From: Colius striatus
Taxonomy: Eukaryota > Chordata > Aves > Coliiformes > Coliidae
Assembly: GCF_028858725.1 (NCBI RefSeq)
Contig: NC_084768.1
Location: 32,270,664 to 32,334,663 of the forward strand
DNA: 64,000 bases
Reading direction: 5' to 3'
Position numbers and translations under genes: made by a program. A model generated the notes under the pieces. The model was not told where the DNA came from and made no database searches. It saw nothing but the letters and a program-made list of their open reading frames with translations. The stretch's first letter is position 1. Each line of letters begins with the position of its first letter. Positions 40,061 through 52,648 of this stretch are shown here, piece by piece.

Positions 40061-41689
40061 GTCAGCAGCAGACATGCACATCTGTGTGCACAGTAACTGC
40101 TACAGATGCCCAGGAATTCCTCCCAGAATGAACACTGCACACAGGTCACAAGACTGATGTGACTGCTGGGTCAGGCTCAGCAGAAGATCTGGCATCTAGC
40201 AGGGATTTATTCCATCAGGAGAGTGCTGTGAAATACTTGATGAGACTGTTCATGACAGCAGTACTTTTCTAAGCCAAAGATGTCTGGGCCAACCAGATTA
40301 TATAAATATATTGCAACAGGCATCCAACCTATGACTTGGCAACTTTGGAGCAAAGTGAGCACGTGAGGTTTACAGGCTGATTGTGTCCAGGAGGAGAAGG
40401 AAGGAAAAATTTAAGTAATAGTGATTGAGGCAAAAGTCCTACCCTTGAAGCCATACACCTGATGCAAACTGATGGCACAGCACACAACTGAGCATCATTA
40501 ATCCCAGCCAGTTGCTTATCTCCAGTGTATGCCCTGTACGTAACCATTATTGCTGTGCTAAAAGGAAAATTTCATACAACCCAGAGATACGGATTTTTGC
40601 AATGGCTTATGCAGCTTCAGTTGACACAAGCCTCGTGCAGGATATTTCTAGAGATTTAACATCTTACAGGCAAAACCATAGACATTAGGGATGGATGATA
40701 TCTGCTAAGCCATCTGTTCTATTTCATTGCCAAGGCAAAACTGTTCCTACTGCATATTTATTTGACTTTTACATTAGTTTTAAATACTCTGGCAGTGGAG
40801 CTTCCACTGTTCCCCCAGGGAGGTTGGACTCACTGCAGAATACTTTTCACTGGTTAAGTTATTTTTCCTGGTGTTCAGTTTAAACTTCCCATTTTTAATG
40901 TCATTCTATGAGCTTCATCATTCTCTCCTTGTGCACGTGCAAGTCTCTGTGTTTCAATAAGCAGGGAAGAGAGGCTGTACACATCAAGGACTGTTAATCC
41001 ATTGCAAGCTTCAATGTCTATTTTTGCCCTGGTTTTAGTAAAAGTAGAAGAACGTATTTAAGTCTCATTGAACTGGTATATCCAAGCAACATTTAAAAGC
41101 AACTGGGTTGTAATTGATCACTTTTCTAAACAGCTGAAGGTTTTGTGGGGGTTTGTGGGTTTTCTCATGGCTTTTCCCAGCAGATGAAGCTGCCAACTCT
41201 AATTTCGGACAATTTCACTGCAAGTTGCAACTTTCACTGTTTCTCACTGTTCCCAGTGAGCACATTACTTGTTTTCAAGGAAGACAGTGGCTCATAGCAA
41301 TACTGAGAAATACCATTAGCATACAGCTGATATGTATGGTTTTACTACGGCATCTAGGTACCACACACAGCTTTCCACAAACATCCTGGGGATCTGGGAT
41401 GGTTATTGCCTCCGATGAGACTTTGTAATATTCAGTGGCACATTCTGAATAAGCTAGAAATAGATTTGCAGTCACAACCCCACGGGTCAGTTAAAAAAAC
41501 ACCACCAAAACAACTATTGTTTCAACTTTTCTATTGCCTTTACAAACTAAAATCTGGTACCAACTTCCTCTCTTCTGTTCACATCTCAGAGCGGTCACAG
41601 CAGCAGAAATGTTAACTACCACAGAGAACCCTGAAATCTTCCCCTACGGCCAGTCACATGTTGCGACTGTCACAAATCCCCTGGCTGGA
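40061..41689. other. Intergenic
   Basis: Nothing recognised between the last CR1 copy and orphan CpG island 1. Confidence 0.65.
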
Positions 41690-42030
41690 CACGTTTGACT
41701 GCATCTCGCTGCGCTCCTCACCGAGTGGCTGCGCTACAGCCCCGTGGCACTGCCGGTGAGGCGGGCCGGGAGGGGGCCGGAGGGGTGAGAGCGGCCGCAG
41801 CCCCGCCGGTAGGTGCCGCGAGCGGCCCCGCGCCGTGCGGCCGCTGCTCCCCCCCGCCGCGGGGCCGCGGACACCGGGGGCCGGCCGCGGCCCCGCTCGG
41901 GTGGAGCTGCCAAGCACCCTGCGATACTTGTGCTCCCGCACGCTTCCCTTGGCTGCCGGCCCTGCGGGGTCGCTGCTGCCCCGCGGACGTTAAGCCCTTC
42001 TCCCTGCCGCTGCTGTTACGGTGCTTGGGA
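41690..42030. promoter_or_regulatory. Orphan CpG island 1
   Basis: About 340 bases of very CpG-dense sequence (for example CGCCGTGCGGCCGCTGCTCC near 41830) in AT-rich surroundings, 10.6 kb beyond the inferred S1PR1 3' end. Overlapping frames on both strands (41654-42049) are low-complexity Ala/Pro/Gly/Arg and are not called. A promoter of an unannotated, probably non-coding transcript, or an unmethylated regulatory island, is the likely role. Confidence 0.7.
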
Positions 42031-45000
42031 CGCTAGGATCTGTGAGTGAAATGGACTCGGAAGTGAACTAGTTAATCCGCTAATCACTTGTTAAGCTGGC
42101 TGATTACACGTTACCTAACCACAGGCTCGATAACGAACGCTTCTTCCTGTCCGGGTGTATGGACTGGCCAGTTGGTATCTAAGTACAGCCAAACTAAACG
42201 CTGCTTCTGGTCAGAACTCAAGTGGTGTGGGAGGATAAACCGGGGATACAGCACAAGTGGGACAAGGATCACTCGCCTCTTTCAGCTTGCCCATATCCTG
42301 AGAAGATGAACTTTTGGGGTAGGACCACCTTCCCCTCTCCAGGATGGCGATGCACTTCCCCAAACCAACACTGTAAGCATCCCCTCCCGGCAGCTCTCTT
42401 CTGCCATACAAAACAAGTGCTTTTTAATGGCGAGTGAGAAGCAGAGCAGATCAGAAGCAGAGGAGCGGTGAGCGCAGGCAGACGCTGAAGGTGGGAGACA
42501 CGGGAAGGACTTTTCTGTTTCGAGGTACAGGGAAGGAACAGCACATGGCAGCGCTGATCACTCAGCCCGATTACAAACCGCGGGTTCGTATGTAAAACAC
42601 AACAATCTGTCTATCAAAAAAACCACCCGGCAATTCTGCAGCGAAGTGCCCTCTAGTTGTGTGGGTAACATGGGAAGTTTACCTCAGAGCCTGTCCTGCC
42701 CAAGCGGCTCTCTCTTCTGATCTCCTGTAACTTCCAACTCCCCGGCAGCCTCCCCTGCCCCAAATCCACCCATTCTTATGGTAATGATTTTGTGCAAGTT
42801 AACTGGAGTTAGCAGAAACGGAGTTAGCTCTGCACTTAACTGTGAAGTACCCGTACTCTCAAAGAAAGAAGCACACCGTTTGCAGCGCACCTTCAGTCCC
42901 ATAAACAGGGGCGAATACTATTTCACCAACCAGCACCACGGCTGTGGCATGAATGCCATCTCACGCAGAGAAAGAAACTCTCGCGCAGCCACCACTCGCT
43001 CCTTGTGCGCTGTTCTGGGTTCTCAATAGCGAGTGAACAAAACAGTTTCTTTTCTGTTGAAGCAGCCTTTCTGGGTTTGCTCAGTACACATTCGACCTAT
43101 GCCTGGCAGGGTGGAGCCGAGGTTTGGTTTTTCTAAACATCTCACACTGTCATTCTGAAACTTAAGGTGTGATCAGTTGTGCAGGATTTCCCTTTCACGC
43201 TGGAGGCAACGAGCAAGCCAGCATGCAAGGAGCAGCACGGGACAAATGAAGTGGTGCAACAATCATCCGTTTTCCACCACAATTCCAGCACCCCTCCCGT
43301 GCAAACAGGTGCTAAATCTTTCATTGACAGCAAGAGCTCAAGGTCTGGCTCAGAGCCAGCGTGCCAAGATCACTAAGAGGGTCAGATGCAGGTCTGGTGT
43401 AAGTGAGCTGAACTTTAACAACTCTGATAGAATTTCCACTACCTCTTGCCAAGAACAAATTTGATCTGTGTAGGATTTCTATTAAGCGAGCATCATCCCT
43501 GTACAACTCTTGCAGTCTCCTTTCTGCTTTACCGTGCTTTCCATTCATAGTCCCGTTGCTAATTAACTGTTGTACAATAACAAAGACTAGGCAAAGGCTG
43601 CCTTTTGGAGACCAACCAGCAGGATCCTGTGACAGACTACTGAACAAGGAGTGAAGGGGAATGATGCCTGACCCGCTTAAAAAAATCCCAAACCAAAACA
43701 AAACACTTAAGGAAAGGAAGACAAAACGCATGAATTTTCATCCTTCTCCAGAGGGGACAAGTAAACAGTGCAATTTCATCTTTCCCAGCACTTTACATAT
43801 AAAAGCTCTCTTTTGAAATAGACAGAAACCACAAACGGAACTGTAGTAATGTGTCTGCAATCGAAGCAGTTCTGGGTATATCTGCATGCCCAGAGGCAGA
43901 TAAATGAGAGTATCTAGGGCTGGCAGGGTGTAAGGCAGATCAAGTCCAGACACCAGCTACCCTTGTTAGCACTGCTGAAACTAGTAAGGCACACAAAATA
44001 CGGCACATTGTGGTTACCCAGCTGTAGAGCTTTCAGGCTGAGATGACCAGGTCAAAGCAGAGAGATGTGTCTGCACTTGACATATCTTCCTTGTGAAAGG
44101 TAAGTTAAACACAAACGTGTAGCTACAAATGGAGACAGGAAGGGCAGCCTGTTCTTCTGGTCTCCTTTGCTTTTCATCCCACTTGTTCTTCCAAATTTCA
44201 CCTTTGAGAACCCCAAGAAATCCACAGGATACTGTGGCAGCATTTTAAAGATTGCCAATTGTGTCAAGGAAGACACAAGTCCAAGCCTTTTTCCTAAATC
44301 ACTCTCCAGGTCATGCTCATTGAACTCCAATGCAAAAACACACAGCCATTCAGAACCAAGGAGCCAAAGGCAAACGGCCGTGTTTACATTCTCCTCTGGT
44401 GTATCATCAAGGACAGAAACTGATGTACCTCAACCACAACTAGTCAAACAGGCCTGACATTTCTTTGCAATGGACGCAGCACTAACCACCTGGATGAGTG
44501 TGACTGAACGTGTCAGTATCATTCTGGCAGCATGGGAAATCTGCTCACGAATCCCTTATGGATTATGACTGTGCCCATCTCCATTAGACCAAAACTTCAT
44601 TTAAATTGCAGGGCTTGTCTGGATGGCTCCACTACCTCCACCTAGAATTCCAAGTGTAGCAGCAGGGCTAACAGCAGAGCATTACCAAACTTTATGGGCT
44701 GTCAGTTTAACCAGAGTATTTCCAGGCCAGCGTGCCACATGCCAAAGAGGTCACGCACACCAAAGCCAGCCCAGCAGCCAGCTACCCCGAGAGAGAACCA
44801 AGCAGAAACCTAACATATCACTTTCTGCCTTCACATAAAGAGTTCAAAACTGCTGTTTTCCCAGGCTTTATAAATCTGATGCAAAGTATGCATCAGATGT
44901 AAAATGTCGTGGGCATCATGGCAGAATGGTGTCAAAACCTTGTCATATGATGTTAAAGGCATCATTACACTGACCTCCAAAAGCCAGGCAGATGTGGACC

Positions 45001-46739
45001 TCACAGGTGACAAGCATCTTGCAGTTCGTTGACTCTGAATACGAAGCTATATCAGTGAAAATCCCACTTGTGATGTGGGAACTCCTCCACTTTCAGTTTC
45101 ATTAAATTATTGCCAAATTATTATGGCAATGAGGAAACACAGTTAAGGCATTGCAGCTGATGGATGGCTGGGGGGAGAACTCAGGCTGGTGGTTAGACTG
45201 CCATTATTTTGTGGTTAATATTGTTTCTTTTCTGACCCATTGTACTGTAACAATGACATTCACTCAGAGGGGAAGGAGAAGTTTTATTAGGTTGATTTCC
45301 TACGGCAGAAAGAGAGTCGAGGCCACACACAATGCTAAGGCAGCAAGCAACACATAGCAAAATGCCTTTAAACACAGCTAAAAGTGACTTGCTGTTTGTT
45401 CCACTTTGCTCTGAAGACAAGTTGTGGTTAGGCATCATGCTGATCTCATTTTGTGCACAGACACAGTCAAAGGGGACTAAAAGCATGACCTTCAGGGATA
45501 CTTACACTTTCCCCAGCATACCCAAGAGGGTTTGTTTGTTTACAGTCCCTTCTCTTCCTGCAAATAAACCCTTTGAAGAAATTAACAAGTCCCAAGGAAA
45601 TCCTTCCATAAGAAAGTTACAAACTCTGGTTGTTTTGTCAACAAAGTTATCTGTGTAAACACACACAAGATCAACAAAGGCCAGTGGGAAGGCTGCTGGT
45701 ACCCTGTGTGAAAAAGCTGTGTCCTCTGCCTGAATAAGCACTAATTCATGTCGTAATTGCCACAGTGTCAAGCTGAGGTGGTCCCAACTTGTCCTGTACC
45801 TTATGTCTTTAACCACCAGTTCCTAAAACGCTGCCCACGAGTGGATCACAGACAATACTCAGGTAAGTCTGAAGGATTATAGTAAAGGCAAGACTGAAAT
45901 AAGTGTGTGATCCATGGTCCACCTTTTGCACTCGTGCTCAGTGGGTTTTGTCATTACACCCCAGCCTACCTCAACTGTTACTTCGGACTTTCATTTCCCA
46001 TAGCACCTACCCTCACTGCACTTCAGCTGGGGACATATCTTGCAGCCACACATCCTTACACAAGCACACCACAACTACTGTAGGCGTACACTGCACCCAC
46101 ACAGACACTGCAGACCCCCCAGTGCCATGAGGGGAGAAACTGAGCTAGGCTTAAGGCCCTCCTCCCTCTTAACCACAGCACCCAAGGGACACAGGCCCAC
46201 CTCACCCAGCTTCCCCGTGCTGGGCCTCAGCCCTGCCTGCTCTCCCTCCTTATGGCCACAGGTCTTGCCACTGATAGCCCTGCCTGCCCTCAGGTGTAGG
46301 CACCCTCAGCTCCTCCTTCTTTCCCAATTGCACCCAGAGCAGGGCTGGTTTGGGGGCTCTGAAAGTCAAGATCAAGGTCTCTATAAAAACCCTTTCACAA
46401 ACAATCCAAGACCTGCAACCCATTTGTGACAGAAAACCCTCACAAACCTCTGGTTGCTTCCACCTTGCCCCAAGGAGCTCCCTCAGGGATGTTTGTCAGT
46501 CCTAAGAGAGGCTGCCAGGTGGAGCTGGAGGTGTCTGGGGCTGGGAGGAGAATCCTCATGGGGAAACTCGAGGGGTGCCAGGGCTGTGGGGAGCTGTGAG
46601 TGGGCATCAGCATCTCCTGAGGGCACACTCATCCCCTCAGCCCCCTCTGTGTCTGCTTTACGATGTGTGATTCGTTCCTCCCAGTGACATAACCAGCAGG
46701 AAACAGAAGCGTTTGACACCCCAAATCAACCACCAAGCC
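42031..46739. other. Intergenic between the two orphan CpG islands
   Basis: Moderate GC content. Scattered 90-136 codon frames (for example 43321-43731 and 45502-45816 on minus) without recognisable similarity, several overlapping opposing frames. No repeat recognised. Confidence 0.6.
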
Positions 46740-47430
46740 CCGATTCTGTGAAGGGCCGCCCCGCTTTACAGCCGCTGCCCTGAAGTTCTCAGCTGTAAGG
46801 GTCAGGTTTAAGGCCCGTTAAGCCAGCCCTGGGGCGGGTCACGCTTTACGAGGCGCTGCGTTGAACCCTTCAGGAGCTCGGAGCGCCGGCGGGGGCTGCG
46901 AGGCGAGGCGAGGCCGGGCCAGGCCGTCTCCCCGCCCGCTGCAGCACACGCTCCGCTCGTTCCAGCTTCATTCACTTATTGCCACGTTAAGAACCAGTTG
47001 TGTTTGACGTGTCTTTGCCCACCTTTCCCGCAGGATTCCTGGGGCTGCGCAAGCCCGTGTTTTCGCCGCCCACCCCCCGCAACCAAGCCCTGACGGAGCC
47101 CGCATGGGGGACGCGGAGCGGACGGGGGAGGCGGCGCGGGAAGAGCCGGGCCGCGCTGGCAGAAGTCGGGGGAGCGGCGGAACGGCGCGCAGGAAAGGGC
47201 CGGGGGCAGGCGGACGGCTCCGGAGACCCGAGGAGGAAGAGCCGGGTGGCTTTGGCCTCCGAAGCGCCGCTCCTGCCGGGGCCGCGGTGGCTGAGGGGCG
47301 CCGAGCCCCCTCCGCTGTCCCCAGGCCCTGCCGCGGGCAGGCGCCCCCGCCCCGTGCTGTCGGAGGGGGAGGTGGGGGTGTGTGGCTTCGGAAGGATCCC
47401 CCGTTCAAATGCAAGAGTCGTGCTTCTTAG
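46740..47430. promoter_or_regulatory. Orphan CpG island 2
   Basis: About 690 bases with dense CpG, starting near GGGCCGCCCCGC and running past GGTGGGGGTGTGTGG. Frames of 108-204 codons are open on both strands and overlap each other, with low-complexity composition; the longest (47000-47614, plus) begins at GTG, not ATG. None resembles a known protein. Acceptor-like and donor-like sites nearby are described under findings. Confidence 0.7.
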
Positions 47431-50400
47431 ACACGAAAGCACAAAACCCAACAAACCACCCTCAATTATACTCCACAATGCTAAACTACTGTGGGGCTTC
47501 AAACATCATCATTCAGGTAAAGCCCAACCTGAGATCCTGCCCATGTTGGAGCTGGTTCTGGTTACTATAGAGCCTGTTGGTTTTGTCTGGAGCTCTGAAA
47601 AGTTTTCTTTATGATGCAGCACCCTGCCACAGCTATCTGCTGGGCTGGGTATTGTGTTTCCCCAGCCTCGTCGCTCGGGTGGGAAAAGGCTTTGCTCGCT
47701 GAGCCTTTTATGTTAGTTCATCCCATTAAAGCGCCTGGCATTGTTGTCCTCTGAGCCCTCTTTAGTGCCTCCGCATTTTTCAGCAAGTTTAGTGAAAAGC
47801 AAACCCACCCCGTACCGTGAAAGAGTCCTGACTGGAGCCACTTCCACCGATGAATCATTTCAAGTTAAAAGATTAAGAATTCCTTCAGCCATCGCTTTAA
47901 TTGTGCGGACGAGCTCCTCTCCCCACACCTGCGCTACATCAGACAAATGAAAACAACCGCTTTTGCGTGGGAAATGCACAGCCCCTCGCACGGCAAGATC
48001 CCCTCAAGCAACACCTGCAGCGTGAGGTACGGAAACAGAGAGATCCTAAGGTGCAAAACCAAGTACATTTCTAAGACCAGGGCAAAAACAAGAAAAATGT
48101 TCACACTTTTTGGAGCACGGTTGAAGCTGCTTTGAAGTGATGTCTCTGTGGCAACCTGAAGGATTTGTTCACAAGGTGCATTGATTGAATAACCCCATCA
48201 GAGAGAGCAACTGCACACCAGCTGCAAGCAATTGCTTATCTTGCACCTAAACCGGCAGAAGTTGTGATGGAAATAAAAAAACTATCTAGAAGTGCCTGCT
48301 GTTTGGGAAGGAGCTCACGTGTATTATTCCTTGTGCAACAGGCATCTCAATGGTCACCAGATTAGAAGAAATCGTTAGACCATAGTTGTGTCTTCCCTGG
48401 AAGCAAGAAACATGATAACACAGACTTGGTGGGGGTTTTTCCAGTAACAGCACCTCTGCAGAGTGTGTTTTGCAGCTGAGAACTCCGTCCTTCCAACCAC
48501 AAAGATAAGAGCTGCACGCAGTATTTTTTTGTCCCACCTTACAGTAGGTGATGCAGCAGCACCCAGCTTACCAAAGCACAAGGAAATAGTGCAAGTGGCT
48601 GGGCAATAAATGACCTGGCAGACCACCCCCCAGTTCAAAAACACCACAGAGACTGCCTCTTTAAATAGTACAACAACATTCAAAACACTCACTTGTAAAC
48701 ATCCTTGGGTCTATGTTATACACATATCAATATCTTGGTGGGAAGGTGGGAATTCTTGCCTAGAGTTGCTCAGGAAAGAATTGCAGATCTAAGGCTAGAG
48801 TTCACAAGAAAAGCCTCAGCTTGGTGTCTCCGTTACCAGAGAGGATTCCTTCCCTTCATTTCAAGTGGAAAATGTCAGACTGTAGTCCATCCGCCCCCAC
48901 TGATCCCAAACTGTCCCAGAAACTTGTTGTGCCACGCACACACGATCACAATCTCGGGCCAGATCCAATTTTCACACAATGAAAACTGTTATTGCACTTT
49001 CTCTGTGACTGGTTAAACTCTTTCTATGGCTTATAGCAACTCCCATGCCCAGCTTCACTTTACACAACTGTAGGTGCTCTGTAGGGGCAAGAACTTGTCT
49101 GAGACAGTATTCCAGCAATTTATGCCAGTGTCTTGCTGGGTCAAGAAGCCTTGCTTTATGTGAAGCAGATCTGGGTTAAGAGAGCAAAACTACCTCTGGC
49201 AGACAGCACAGGTCAGCACCAGAAAGTGTCAGCCATCAGCTGGGACTCAAACCACAGGCTTTCCCCAGGTAGGGACGCTGCTTTTGTCCATAGTTTCACA
49301 GAGCCCAGCAGATGATTTTAACCCACCAGTTGCTCAGTGACTCCCCTCTCAGCCTGTGTTTTACAAACCTTCATCAGTTACCAAAAACAACAGCGTCTGT
49401 ATTTTGAGCCCGCTCGGAGCTGAGTATTCCAAACAAACCCTGCAGCTGCCCCACACATGTGTCAGTGTTTAACGTGGCTCTGGCAACACGCCTTTCCCAT
49501 GAGCTGGTTTGATGTATAGATGTTGTAGCATGTGTTTAAAAATGGATCTTCTCCAAGCAGTCCCTCACAAAAGCTCAAAATAAACATTGGCCTTTGTGTC
49601 AAGATGCCATTATGTGGCTACTAAACTGGGCTTGGTGGGGGCTCACAGAGGGCTGCCGGGGAGGGCTGCCAGCTCTGCTTTATTCCACTGTTCCATGCCC
49701 CAGCGCTCCTGGGTGTGGCTGATGGGATTTCCTGCAGGCAGCAGAGGCTCCAACTGCAGGGACGTGGTCTCTGCCTCACTCCCGGGTAATGTTTTTTGGT
49801 GGGGTGGGAGATGTGGCCGTGCAGAGCGTTGCTTAGTGGGGGTTGGTTTGGAAACTGCTGCTTTGACACAGCATCTCTCAGAAACCGTGGATGAGCAGGG
49901 AGCCACAAGGAACGTGTCACCCTGTTCCTGCAGGGGAGAACATCCTTCACGTTCTCTTCAGTGGATCACACAAGGCTACACTAATTATGTTCCCAGCTTA
50001 AGCAGAAAACAACACATTTTTGCTGTTAATATCAGAATTTATATTGGATGCTGAGGTTTCAGATCCTTTCAAACCCTTGAAAGTTTGGTTGCAGCTGGAT
50101 TTGCTTTGTTTTCCAAGAAAAACAGTATGGGGCATTACTGAAACCCAACACTGCTTTCCTGGGGAATTTCAGAACTCACTCTGTGAGTGACAAGGCCTGT
50201 CCTTGGGGAATTTCCAGCACTTCAGAGCTGAGTGGGTTACACAGCTCTGCTCCAAACACCCACATTCTTGTATGCTTTGTCAAACTGCCCCTTTTTACAG
50301 CATCTGGTAATGGTGGCAGCCTCTGCCCATACCAAATGCAATCGTTATCGAGATCTTCCAGGCCAAACTAGGAAACGTTGCAGCTGGGCAATCCCTGAAT

Positions 50401-52619
50401 TTCTTAGCTGACAGAGCAAGGAATGGATGGATAATGCTGTTCTTACGTGTTTATGTCCCCTAGTTTTGGTCCTGGCTGCCTGCATTGCACAGCAAGCCTG
50501 CTGCTGAGCTGTCTGTAGGGCGTTCTGGCTGCAGCCCCTCTGTTGCTCAACATCCCCCCCTGCAATACCCAGGTCTCACAAAGGCACCCTGAGTCAGATG
50601 CCAGGTAAGAAACATACAGATTCTGTAGGGTCATTTCCCTTCTCTGTTCTATTCTTCACGCTGGAAGAACAGCTAGGGGAAAAAACAATATAAACCCAAG
50701 GGGCAGGTCACTCTGGGTAATCCAGGCTATTGCATTTCACATAGACATTTGGTATAATGCACCTTTTCAGTCCTCAGTTCATGTCCTCTGCCCATTTGTC
50801 GCACGGCCAGCGCCGGGACAAAGCTCGTTCCGTGCGTCCAGAAGGCAGTGGGGGCCCTGGGAAGGGGCCTTTCCACATGGCACACTTCTCCCAAACCGTG
50901 CAGCACCCATCTGGTAAGGCACAGCCTGGCCAGGGAGCTGCACAGCTCCCACCGGGGAAGCGAACAGGACAAAGGGCCCGAGGTGTATTTGTTTCCCCAG
51001 CAGGAATCCTTACTTTCGTTATTGCTCTTTTACCTCAGTTAGTGTTCCCTGTCTGAACCTTGTCTACATGCAGAGATGTTGCCTGTCTATGGAGGAAACA
51101 GTTCAGTCGTCATGAGTGAGAGCACAGGAAACGCTTCCCATGGCCCAGTGCCACACGCTGGGCTTCGCAGTCCTTTTGTTGCGTGAATGACGTAGGGCTT
51201 TGAGTGCCCTACCAAAACTGGGCCCCCATCTCACACTCACCTCCTGGGGGGAAACCAGCCTTTTCCACAGCAGCCCACGGTGCAAGTAGAGGAGATGGAT
51301 AAGGGAGGGGTATAGAAACAAAGCCAGAAGTGACTCACCTATGGGATATCATAGGAATTCTGAAGGTGGGTGGCAGTCACAAGGGGCCAGTGACACAGCC
51401 ACGCTGTGACATAGCTCATCCCCCATCACAGGATCTCTGTGAGGGACAAACAACCTTAACACCCAGAAGGCTTCAAGAGCAGAAGGGCCCTTGTCCTTTG
51501 GGTAAAAACACACCTACACATTCAGACGTCCCCGTACATCGCCTCGTCCCCAGCCATCACCTGGAGCTACTCACTGGCAGCACATTGAGGGGCTTAACTT
51601 GGACTTTCACGCTTTACAGACTTTTGGTGCCCTGCACAGAAGTGACTGGGACAAATCCCTGGGACAAAGCAGCACTTTCCCTCCTGACTGTCAGCACCCA
51701 GCACAGACCATCCCTGCCCAAACGAAGGCCTGAGCCAAAAAAGGCTTTTATCTCGTGCACAGATTGGCCGTTTTTTCCAGCCGCGCTCAGGTCACTAACC
51801 AACAGCCCAGGAAGTGAGCACACATGAAATCATTCCTTCCGCACAGGCAGACAGATGGAGAGAAATTCCAGCCTGTTTCCACTCTTTTGTCTGCGGGGCA
51901 TTTTTGGAATTTCCTCCAGGAAGTGAGGTTAGGACCCAGAGCCTTCCTCAGCCAGCCGCCTCGCCGTTCCCACACTAACCCTGCACGCTGATGACATGCA
52001 GTACGAGAAGGTGAGGTTTATCTTCGCGCTCCAACTGCATCCTGTACGAGCTCCGTGGAACTTAAAAGTAACGCTGAGAGGGAATGGCTGGGAGAGAGGA
52101 AACGGGAGCGGGGCCTCTGGAAGAAAAGCAGGGCAGTCCCTATTGAGCTGTGCTGCCACGGCCTTTGCCACTGGATCCAACGGAGCTGCAGCGGTTCCGG
52201 AGCTGAGGCCGCCCTTCTGCACTTCATCAGCTTCCTCAATGCTTGCAATAAGCTAAGAATGGAACTTACAAATTGTATTAGTGATGCAAAGTGAATTATT
52301 TGGCTTCTACACTCCAGGCTGCCATTGGTAAAGCTGGAAGGCATCTGGTTACTCTTCTGTTTGTACTTCATTAGCTGTTGGAGAAGAATCGCTACCGTAG
52401 AGGTTCTTTTAATGGCACTTCATCCACACAGCGCGTGCTGAGGAAGAGCCCTACCCTAGCCTTCATATACACCATCCTGGAAGGGGCACCTTACGTGGAA
52501 CTGGCCGAATCCCAGGATGAACTCAAGTTAAGGTACTCTTCCACTGACTTCTGCCAATGAGAAACCACAGCTGGTGTGAAACCCTGGCAATGGCACAAAT
52601 CACTAACAAACAATCTGAA
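47431..52619. other. Intergenic, 3' of S1PR1
   Basis: Moderate GC content with open frames such as 49587-50054 and 51330-51827 (plus), neither showing a known domain. No CR1 piece seen. A plus-strand AATAAA just beyond this stretch (52663) could end an unannotated transcript. Confidence 0.6.
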
Positions 52620-52642
52620 GACAGAACCTTTAAAAAAATCAG

Positions 52643-52648
52643 TTTATT
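52643..52648 (-). promoter_or_regulatory. Poly(A) signal AATAAA, probable S1PR1 3' end
   Basis: The canonical hexamer on the minus strand, embedded in ATTAATAAAC, about 1.53 kb past the S1PR1 stop. A plus-strand AATAAA lies 15 bases away at 52663-52668 (see findings). Confidence 0.55.

Noticed and set aside
45502-45816. A 104-codon minus-strand frame with natural-looking composition
   Set aside because: No recognisable domain, an opposing frame is also open, and there is no splice or poly(A) support.
47000-47614. A 204-codon plus-strand open frame over CpG island 2
   Set aside because: It begins at GTG. It has low-complexity Ala/Gly/Arg/Pro composition and overlaps open frames of 148 and 171 codons on the other strand. 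Openness is explained by high GC content.
1-52000. Exons of OLFM3 or another neighbour expected from synteny
   Set aside because: No olfactomedin-like or other conserved peptide was seen among the open frames, so none is claimed.
52378-52560. A 60-codon plus-strand frame just upstream of the plus-strand poly(A) signal
   Set aside because: The start codon is TTG and the peptide matches nothing known. Noted only as possible sequence of a convergent non-coding transcript.
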